A DNA stretch of 11,583 nucleotides from Bacteroidota bacterium. GTDB taxonomy: Bacteria; Bacteroidota; Bacteroidia; Flavobacteriales; Flavobacteriaceae. Positions 6,601 through 11,583 of the stretch are shown here, in pieces. Within the stretch, counting starts at the first letter, position 1. Every line of letters begins with the position of its first letter. Under the pieces are notes generated by a model that saw nothing but the letters and a program-made list of their open reading frames with translations, had not been told where the DNA came from and did not search any database. Where the stretch lies: NCBI GenBank assembly GCA_023457535.1, contig JAEWLN010000091.1:1-11583 (forward strand). Direction: 5' to 3'. Made by a program: the position numbers and the translations under genes.

Positions 6601-7237
6601 GATCGAGCAGGTTGGCCAGCCATTCGTCCTGGATGTCCTTGGTGAATGCGCCTGAAACAATGTAAAAAACCAGCATCAGCATCGACCCGATGAACGACAC
6701 GATCGTACTCCTGAAAATAATCGCGAGCGAAAAAAGAAAAACACCCGATATCAGTACGTTCGGAATGCCAAACGACAAAATGCCCTGCAGGTGCGCGAGC
6801 CAGTAAATATCGCCAAAACGCTCCGGCGGCGCCATGTCGAACAAAGCGGAAAGCGGCGGCCCGAGCAGCGTCCCGATAGAAAGTCCCAACGTCGGGATGA
6901 TCGAAATGAGGGCCGCACCGATGAATTTGCCAAAAAAGTAATCGCGTTTGCGTATCGGTGACGAAAATACAAACTGGTGCATGTGGTACTGAAAATCCCT
7001 GTTGGCCGTGGCGTTCATGAACGCTGTGGTCATGAGCAGGCAAATAATGGACATCGTCACATAGTAATTCTCGATCTGGTACGGCGAATTCTTGAACACA
7101 TTGCCCGCCGTGTCGCCTATGACCACATTTTCAGACGCCGTCGCAAAGAACGCGAACAGCGCATAAATGAACATAAAGATCCAAACCATTGGCGTTGAGA
7201 GCCAATACCGCAATTCAAAACGTATAAATTTCCACAT
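3662..7237 (-). CDS. ABC-2 type permease fused to an M1-family metallopeptidase domain
   Basis: A 1191-residue membrane protein. Residues 1-265 and 300-545 are two permease halves, each with about six hydrophobic segments (first half about 16-34, 57-75, 105-126, 150-172, 176-197, 245-263). They are joined by a charged linker rich in K, R and P (268-298). A further membrane helix at about 566-586 leads into a soluble C-terminal region. That region contains an M1-type zinc site: H934-E935-x-x-H938 in HEMGHQYW, E958 as third ligand in SEGFAQYS, and the probable catalytic Y1014 in YIHYNKAS. The aminopeptidase GxMEN motif is absent; GTMPYSES (903-910) stands in its place. The helix count puts the peptidase outside the cytoplasm if the N-terminus is inside. 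The family is known in Bacteroidota as ABC permease/M1 aminopeptidase fusions; substrate unknown. The ATPase gene is 9 nt upstream, so both are co-transcribed. Confidence 0.92.
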   Translation of the reverse strand: MWKFIRFELRYWLSTPMVWIFMFIYALFAFFATASENVVIGDTAGNVFKNSPYQIENYYVTMSIICLLMTTAFMNATANRDFQYHMHQFVFSSPIRKRDYFFGKFIGAALISIIPTLGLSIGTLLGPPLSALFDMAPPERFGDIYWLAHLQGILSFGIPNVLISGVFLFSLAIIFRSTIVSFIGSMLMLVFYIVSGAFTKDIQDEWLANLLDPFGRKPFDIMTKYMTPSEKNFSVVPLADELLVNRLVWLGIAAVILCVVYWRFSFNTRREKAKKDRKTKPDAVPALTPQVFNPTRPGVFSWRIFWNLVRFETRSIVRNPTYIIIMAIGLIILIVNLATLTSAFGTTRYPVTYIVVENIEDAYNLFMYGFITFYTGVLVWKERDAKINEIEDATPVPSGMRLASKVIAIMAAIGLVLLFSILLGVIAQTLYGYTRYELGVYVKSLLVIRMIKLFFLCVLSLLFHYLINNRYIAWFAFVAFVIVNSFIWGLLDINTNMLVYGFLPDIKYSDMNGFGPFVPATTWFSIYWTLFSVLLLLVIAHFYTRGKEERFNQRIRLARSRWPKGKMAVLFGIAAFALCAGFVFYNTKILNQYDAPDEGEDKQVQYENKYKKYEAIAQPRYVALDYRIDIFPESRDLQTHVRAWIKNVSGSPISQLHLTMPQLSKDVTITVAGRLKLDDKDLMYRIYTLNEPLRPNDSIPLGVALTQRNKGFENEVSFTQLTQNGTFFNNTDIMPTIGYNNDFEVSDKNRRAKLKLPKRDRMPGLDDNNLSARANNYLGNDADWVTVNTVISTSSDQIAIAPGSLVKSWSKNGRAYFNYKLDRKALNFYSFISGRYEVARQKWNGIDLEVYYDAQHAYNIPNMMASMRKSLAYYTANFGPYYHKQCRIIEFPRYASFAQAFPGTMPYSESIGFITDLRKVRQKDIDMVFYVVAHEMGHQYWAHQVCGANMQGSEMLSEGFAQYSALMVMEQEYGKDKMKKFLEYEMDDYLDGRSGELEGENPLVKTESQQYIHYNKASVVMYYLKEMIGEQKVNTALRQLIEQYGYKQPPYPTSQAALRELRKVTPDSLQYLITDLFERITLFNNRVLDARYRKVTDGYEVTVKTVSEKFYADAMGVQTAVPISDYIDIAVFAEPTDDEMLGKPLMRRRVKVSKKDNVFVFKVAGLPYQAGIDPYNYLIDRVPEDNLRKVQ

Positions 7238-7246
7238 AGCGACGGT

Positions 7247-8119
7247 TTAAACGAGTTGGTTCAATTTGGCGAAAAATACATCTTCGAGATTTTCCTCGGC
7301 GCGAACAAAACCGCTGTCAGGTTGGGCGTCGGAAAATACGTGGATCAGTGGCTGGCCACCGACGAGTTTGTTCGAAATCACGCGGAACCGTTGCTGGTAA
7401 TCGGCCAGATCGTGTTTGCCTATGGTCTTTTCCCAAACCCTGCCGCGCACTTCGAGCAGCGCGTCGTCCGTATTGCCGGCGAACAAAACCTGCCCGTGGT
7501 CCATGATGGCCATTTGCGTGCACAGCTCGCGGACGTCCTGTACGAAGTGCGTCGACAAAATCACGATGATATTCTCGCCAATTTCGCTTAGAATGTTATA
7601 AAACCGGTTGCGTTCGCCCGGATCGAGTCCGGCTGTGGGTTCATCGACAATGACGAGTTTCGGGTTCCCGATCAGGCATTGCGCAATGCCAAAACGCTGC
7701 CGCATCCCGCCGCTGTAACTGGCCACGGCATTTTTGCGGTGTTCCCAGAGGTTGACTTTGACCAGCAACTGTTCGATCATTTGCTTTCGGTCTGCAGCCG
7801 ATTCGAATCCTTTGAGCAGCGCCAGGTGGTCCAGCAAATCGACCGCCGAAGTACGCGGGTAGACCCCGAATTCCTGCGGCAGATAACCCAGTACTTTGCG
7901 CACCGATTCTTTGTCGTTGAGCACATCGATGTTGCCCAGGGTTACCGTCCCGCTGTCCGCATCCTGCAGCGTGGCCAGCGTGCGCATGAGCGAAGATTTT
8001 CCGGCGCCGTTCGGACCCAGCAGCCCGAACATGCCTTTGTTGATGGTCAGTGAAACGTTGTGCAGCGCGTGTACGCCGTTTCCGTATTGTTTGTCGAGGT
8101 TTGCGATGATTAATTCCAT
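7247..8119 (-). CDS. ABC transporter ATP-binding protein (CcmA/ABC-2 type)
   Basis: The 290-residue cytoplasmic ATPase is the motor for the adjacent permease. All motifs are intact: Walker A GPNGAGKSS (35-43), Q-loop glutamine Q82 in YLPQEFG, signature SGGMRQ (136-141), Walker B LVIVDEP (155-161) followed by the D-loop, and the switch histidine H191 in STHF. The C-terminal 80 or so residues are the extension usual in ABC-2 exporter ATPases. The ATG at 8119 begins directly with the nucleotide-binding domain. The gene lies 101 nt downstream of the GIN lipoprotein gene, across a terminator, and 9 nt upstream of the permease-peptidase gene. It probably works as a homodimer because the permease holds both transmembrane halves in one chain. 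No clear TAnnTTTG promoter is seen in the gap, so its transcription start is unresolved. Confidence 0.95.
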   Translation of the reverse strand: MELIIANLDKQYGNGVHALHNVSLTINKGMFGLLGPNGAGKSSLMRTLATLQDADSGTVTLGNIDVLNDKESVRKVLGYLPQEFGVYPRTSAVDLLDHLALLKGFESAADRKQMIEQLLVKVNLWEHRKNAVASYSGGMRQRFGIAQCLIGNPKLVIVDEPTAGLDPGERNRFYNILSEIGENIIVILSTHFVQDVRELCTQMAIMDHGQVLFAGNTDDALLEVRGRVWEKTIGKHDLADYQQRFRVISNKLVGGQPLIHVFSDAQPDSGFVRAEENLEDVFFAKLNQLV

Positions 8120-8187
8120 GTTGGTTTTTTGGTTGGTGGGTAGGACGGGAGCTGGCTATTTTTGTTACATTCCCTGCCCGATGAGGT

Positions 8188-8214
8188 AAAAAAAATCCCG
8201 TAGTGACACGGGAT
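8188..8214 (-). terminator. Terminator after the GIN lipoprotein gene
   Basis: On the minus strand a 7-bp perfect stem (ATCCCGT at 8195-8201, ACGGGAT at 8208-8214, loop of 6 nt) is followed by a run of eight T residues. It starts 6 nt after the stop of the GIN lipoprotein gene and separates the PadR-PspC-GIN group from the ABC genes. The rest of the gap (8120-8187) shows no other recognisable element. Confidence 0.85.
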
Positions 8215-8220
8215 CCAAAA

Positions 8221-8955
8221 TTATTCTTTGGTAATGCTGCCGCCCGATCCGGCGTCCTTGGTAACCACTTTGGGCGCGCCGCGATAGGAAATGTGGCTGC
8301 CGCTGCTGGCGCTGGCTTTGAGTGATACCAACGGACGGAGGTCTGCGGTGCTGCCACTCGAGGCGTCGCAAATAATGTCATTGGCCAGCAATTGTTCGGC
8401 ATCGATCACGCTCCCGCTGGAAGTCTGGACATCGAGTTTGAGCGCTTTGCCTTTGAGTTTCATCGAGCTGCCGCTGCTGCTTTCCAGCGTCAGGTTCTCG
8501 GCTTCGACGGCCAGCCGGACTTCGCTTGCGCTGCTGGTCGAAATAGCGATATCCTGGCCTTTGATCCAGCCTTTTGAGGCGATCGACGCAGCGCTTGAGG
8601 TTTGCAGGGCGGTCACTTTTGGCATTTTGACAACAATTTTTTGCGACGATGCGTTGCGGATGTTTTCATCGGTGGTGATCGTCAGCACGCCGTTGCTGAT
8701 TTGCGTGGAAATGTGGTCCTGCAGGTTTTGGTCGGCGATCACGGCAATCGATTGGTCGGCCGATTGTTCGAGTTCGAGCTCAAGCCCGCGGTCGATTTCA
8801 ATGGATGTAAACGGGGCGTCGCTGTTTCTCGTCTCGGTAACCACGTTGCCATCGCCGCTGATGCCCGGGCCGAGGTCGACATTAAAATTACAGGATCCCA
8901 GCAGTAATGCCGATGCAAAGAGTACGATGGGTTTTGTTAAGGCCGTTGTTTTCAT
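8221..8955 (-). CDS. Head GIN-domain (DUF2807-like) lipoprotein
   Basis: The 244-residue protein starts with a lipoprotein signal: a hydrophobic core, then LGSC with the lipidated C22. No Asp follows at +2 (residue 23 is N), and surface or outer-membrane placement cannot be decided. After GISGDGNVV, the body is a repetitive beta-structure. Motifs of the type T/A-S-S-x-S recur near residues 119-123, 140-144, 159-163, 178-182, 198-202 and 216-220, with a variant at 236-240, about every 18-21 residues. This is the pattern of a parallel beta-helix with a serine stack. No enzymatic motif is seen. The gene begins 2 nt after the PspC-protein stop codon, so the two are likely translated together, and it is the last gene before a terminator. 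It is the second of three GIN-type genes in the window. Confidence 0.88.
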   Translation of the reverse strand: MKTTALTKPIVLFASALLLGSCNFNVDLGPGISGDGNVVTETRNSDAPFTSIEIDRGLELELEQSADQSIAVIADQNLQDHISTQISNGVLTITTDENIRNASSQKIVVKMPKVTALQTSSAASIASKGWIKGQDIAISTSSASEVRLAVEAENLTLESSSGSSMKLKGKALKLDVQTSSGSVIDAEQLLANDIICDASSGSTADLRPLVSLKASASSGSHISYRGAPKVVTKDAGSGGSITKE

Positions 8956-8957
8956 GT

Positions 8958-10682
8958 TTATTCGGTTTTGATGATAATGCCGTCTTCATTGATTTTAACG
9001 CTTTTGACCTCTTTGCTGACCTCTTTTTTGTCCTTTTTGATCAGGATGCCTTTTTCGTTCAGGATCACGCTCGTGGAGGAATCGATGTCCTGTGGCACGT
9101 CGTCCCATTCATCTTCATCGGCCGGGCAATTCAGGCATTTTACCTGATCCTGCTCCACACGGTAATGGTAATTTCCTGAAAAATGCAGATTGAAGAATGC
9201 GTCGTCGGAGCGGTCAAATTCCTCAAGGCTTTCGTCGGTCTTAAAAACCGTTCCCTTTGGTAAATATAGGAAAATTTCAACCTCCTGATCGCGGTATTTG
9301 TTGGCCATTTCGGTCAGCATGTAGTTGTCCAGGATGAGCTGGTTGTTCTCGAATTTGTATCCATAGGTGATTTTCTCGGCGCGTTTTTTGGCCTCTGCGA
9401 GCGATTTGCCGTGCGCCTGCTTTTCGATTTGCAGATAAGGCATGGCCGCATCGGTTTTCAAAAGGTGGAATTTCACTTCGTTCGAATAGATCAGGTCTTT
9501 GCCCGCCTCATCCTGCGTGAACAGGAAATTGTGGTGGTGGTAAATGTCCTTGGCGTAGTAATCGTTGTAGCGGAATTTGACCAGCAAGGTATCGGTCGGG
9601 TTGAGCTGAAGCGTTTCTTTTTGCACTACTTTTCCTTCGAAGGCCACTTCTGTCGCCTGTTTGACGCCAATGGTGATCAAAATGCCCACCGATACGAGCC
9701 ACACGGCAAGCAACGTCAGCTTGGCGATGTTTCCGATCGATTTCACGTTGTCGACCAGCAGTTTCAATCCGAGCAAAAACAGGAAGAAAAACGGGATTCC
9801 GATGGCGAACAATCCCAGCAGTCCTATGAGCCACATCGGTAAATTGGTGTAATTGAGCGCATCGATATAGTTTTGTACCGGCATGTCCACGACCGATGTC
9901 GATCCCAGCGTAAAGAACCCGATCACGAGCCCTATCAGCGTCATTCCTGCGAAAATCGCGATCAGCGCGCCGAGTACTTTGGCAAATCCCTTGAAAATCA
10001 CAGAAAAAACCTCACCTACGTTTCCCATGACGCGCTCGAATCCGGTTTTGACCTGCCCGCCTACTTTTTGGTAATCGGCGTTTTTGAATTTGTCCGACAC
10101 GTTTTCAAATTCCTCACGGACTTTTTTTTCGATATTGGAAATGGTGACCGGTTCGCCCGTCATCTCCAGTTTTTCAGAAGTGGTCACCGCAGCAGGCGTC
10201 ACGGCCCACAGCACGATGTACGCGATCACGCCCGTACCAAAACTCACGCATACGAACAACACGAAAAAGATGCGTACCCAAACCGTGTCGATGCCAAAAT
10301 AATGTCCAAGACCGGTGCTCACGCCGCCAATCATGCCTTTGTCGGTATCACGGTAGAGTTTTTTGGACTTGCGCACATAATCGTAGTGGGGAGCCGATTG
10401 TTTGTGCTCGCCGTCGTCCTCAATGCGGTAATCCTCCGGTTGGCCCATGATGGCGATGATTTCGTCTACCTCGCGCACGTTGATGACCTGTTTGTCATGG
10501 CTGTGCTTTTCAGAAATGATTTCGGCAATGCGCATTTCGATGTCCTTGATGATTTCATCCTGGCCGGTAGAGTTCGAAAGCGAGCGCTTGATCGCCTCAA
10601 AGTAGCGATTAAGTTTTTGGTATGCATCTTCGTCGATGTGGAAAAACATACCGCCTAAATTTATATTTACTGTCTTGTTCAT
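8958..10682 (-). CDS. PspC-domain membrane protein
   Basis: The 574-residue protein has a cytoplasmic-looking helical N-terminus (1-90; start MNKTVNINLGG, then a charged helix with EIIKDIEMRIAEII). A PspC domain follows at about 106-163, from KKLYRDTDKGMIGGVSTGLG through a hydrophobic segment to YIVLWAVTP. After a helical linker (183-230) come further membrane segments near 235-260, 283-309 and 319-341, and a soluble C-terminal region (342-574) that I do not assign to a family. E. coli PspC is a membrane regulator of the phage-shock envelope response; the long Bacteroidota versions share only that domain, and their role is inferred. The gene starts 5 nt after padR and ends 2 nt before the GIN lipoprotein gene. 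PspC and GIN genes next to PadR are a familiar Bacteroidota arrangement, consistent with an envelope-stress unit. Confidence 0.9.
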   Translation of the reverse strand: MNKTVNINLGGMFFHIDEDAYQKLNRYFEAIKRSLSNSTGQDEIIKDIEMRIAEIISEKHSHDKQVINVREVDEIIAIMGQPEDYRIEDDGEHKQSAPHYDYVRKSKKLYRDTDKGMIGGVSTGLGHYFGIDTVWVRIFFVLFVCVSFGTGVIAYIVLWAVTPAAVTTSEKLEMTGEPVTISNIEKKVREEFENVSDKFKNADYQKVGGQVKTGFERVMGNVGEVFSVIFKGFAKVLGALIAIFAGMTLIGLVIGFFTLGSTSVVDMPVQNYIDALNYTNLPMWLIGLLGLFAIGIPFFFLFLLGLKLLVDNVKSIGNIAKLTLLAVWLVSVGILITIGVKQATEVAFEGKVVQKETLQLNPTDTLLVKFRYNDYYAKDIYHHHNFLFTQDEAGKDLIYSNEVKFHLLKTDAAMPYLQIEKQAHGKSLAEAKKRAEKITYGYKFENNQLILDNYMLTEMANKYRDQEVEIFLYLPKGTVFKTDESLEEFDRSDDAFFNLHFSGNYHYRVEQDQVKCLNCPADEDEWDDVPQDIDSSTSVILNEKGILIKKDKKEVSKEVKSVKINEDGIIIKTE

Positions 10683-10687
10683 GACTT

Positions 10688-11017
10688 TTAGTTTTGATTT
10701 GTGATTATGTTGACGGCATCGGAGAGTTCGGTCCAGGTGCCATTGAGTTCATTCAAAAAGATTTTGCCGTTCTCGGTCAGGCCGTAGTATTTGCGCGGCG
10801 GTCCCGATGTCGATTCTTCCCAACGGTAGTTGAGTAATCCGTCGTTTTTCAATCGTGTCAGCAGCGGGTAAACCGTTCCTTCCACGACCAACAATTTTGC
10901 GTTTTTCAAAGTGTCCAATATTTCAGAAGTGTAGGCATCTTTCTCTTTTAAGACCGATAAGATACAGAATTCCAAAACACCTTTGCGCATCTGGGCTTTT
11001 GTGTTTTCAATGTTCAT
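10688..11017 (-). CDS. PadR-family transcriptional regulator
   Basis: The 109-residue protein is a short PadR-type winged-helix DNA-binding protein. A first helix leads into LEFCILSVLKEKDAYTSEI (15-33). The recognition helix region is VEGTVYPLLTRLKNDGLL (45-62). The wing is WEESTSGPPRKYYGLTENG (66-84), and a short C-terminal helix would serve dimerisation. PadR proteins usually repress nearby genes and release DNA on binding a small molecule or on a membrane signal. The gene is 5 nt upstream of the PspC-protein gene, so it most likely regulates its own operon. AGGA lies a few bases before the ATG and may act as a ribosome binding site. No inverted-repeat operator was recognised immediately upstream. 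Confidence 0.94.
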   Translation of the reverse strand: MNIENTKAQMRKGVLEFCILSVLKEKDAYTSEILDTLKNAKLLVVEGTVYPLLTRLKNDGLLNYRWEESTSGPPRKYYGLTENGKIFLNELNGTWTELSDAVNIITNQN

Positions 11018-11046
11018 AATTCCTGTTTATTTCGTTTTCATATTCA

Positions 11047-11583
11047 TTAATTTCCGGCCACGGCGTCGGATGGACTTTTAAGGTCGCCGATTGCGATGGC
11101 ATTTTCATTCATTTTTACCGATACCGGCATCCCTACATAAGATACGCGCGCCTGCTCAGAAACCGTAATCCCAACCGATCCCACCGCGTGAAGCTGCACT
11201 TTTGATTCGTCGTTGGCAATGACCTGCAATTGCGGCGAGGAAAAGTTGCGCGCTGAGATCAGCGTTTTTTGTGCGGACCTGAATTCAGCCCGATCCGCGG
11301 CGCCGGTCACGCACATTTTAGCGGCATCATTGAGACTGGCGTTCAGCTCGGGTGTATCGACCCTGCTGTTGAATACGCTGGTGCGGTCCATTTGCAGCGC
11401 GAATTGTTCTGTAGCGCGGATGTTTCCGCAAAGCGTGGCATCGCCCGTCAGTTTTACTGAAACCCGCGGCGTGACCAAAACATTGGCAAGGGTAACATCG
11501 GCATCTGCAGCTTTTAGTCCGCGCAGGGTGGAGCCCGATACATATACAGACGGCGTTACCCCACTGGCGCCAGAGGTTTGAAT
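11047..11583 (-). CDS. GIN-domain-like beta-helix protein, 5' end beyond the window
   Basis: The reading frame is open from the last base of the window to the TAA at 11047-11049, giving 178 residues of C-terminal sequence. An internal TTG (11478) could be read as a start, but the frame continues upstream without a stop, so the gene is cut by the window edge. The sequence consists of short alternating beta-type segments rich in A, S, N, V and T (SGASGVTPSVYVSGSTL, LTGDATLCGNIRATEQF), resembling the repetitive part of DUF2807 / head GIN proteins. Assignment is by composition and gene context rather than by a signature motif. It lies 29 nt upstream of padR with no terminator or TAnnTTTG box between, so read-through into padR is plausible. 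Confidence 0.7.
   Translation of the reverse strand: MQTSGASGVTPSVYVSGSTLRGLKAADADVTLANVLVTPRVSVKLTGDATLCGNIRATEQFALQMDRTSVFNSRVDTPELNASLNDAAKMCVTGAADRAEFRSAQKTLISARNFSSPQLQVIANDESKVQLHAVGSVGITVSEQARVSYVGMPVSVKMNENAIAIGDLKSPSDAVAGN

Noticed and set aside
8216..8223. TAATTTTG on the minus strand as promoter for the ABC operon
   Set aside because: It matches TAnnTTTG but includes the stop codon of the GIN gene and would start transcription inside the terminator hairpin; no -33 element accompanies it.
7641..8402. 253-codon minus-strand frame overlapping the ATPase and GIN lipoprotein genes
   Set aside because: It crosses a terminator and two convincing genes in another frame, and its product is an R/Q/A-rich low-complexity translation.
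9873..10658. 261-codon plus-strand open frame opposite the PspC-protein gene
   Set aside because: It is antisense to a clear PspC domain; its H, R and D-rich composition is typical of a shadow frame.

Overview
The window looks like chromosomal DNA from a member of the Bacteroidota, most likely a flavobacterium-like organism. The evidence is TAnnTTTG-type -7 promoter elements (for example TATATTTG) close upstream of several genes, few recognisable Shine-Dalgarno sequences, and typically Bacteroidota families: head GIN-domain (DUF2807-like) proteins, a long PspC-domain protein, and an ABC permease fused to an M1-type peptidase. No phage, plasmid or transposase gene is visible.

Layout. Positions 1-515 hold no supportable gene. 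They are AT-rich and contain a perfect 40-bp direct repeat, an 11-bp inverted repeat and short degenerate tandem repeats. A tRNA-Pro (UGG) gene with its own promoter and terminator follows on the minus strand. It is divergent from trxB (thioredoxin reductase, plus strand), which ends at a bidirectional terminator. Everything from about 1796 to the right edge is on the minus strand. Read in the direction of transcription (right to left), the order is: a GIN-type gene cut by the window edge, a PadR-family regulator, a PspC-domain membrane protein, a GIN-domain lipoprotein, a terminator, an ABC ATPase, a permease-M1 peptidase fusion, a terminator, a transglutaminase-like protein with its own promoter, and a secreted GIN-domain protein with its own promoter, ending at the terminator shared with trxB.

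How the genes may work together. PadR, PspC protein and GIN lipoprotein are packed with gaps of 5 and 2 nt, as in an operon. The likely theme is envelope sensing: a small winged-helix repressor, an inner-membrane PspC protein and a surface or periplasmic beta-helix lipoprotein. The ATPase and permease-peptidase (9-nt gap) form one ABC-2 type system whose peptidase domain is predicted to face the periplasm. Three GIN-type proteins within 10 kb, plus a transglutaminase-like protein, suggest a neighbourhood devoted to the cell envelope. The functional link between these groups is inference; the sequence shows only families and gene order.
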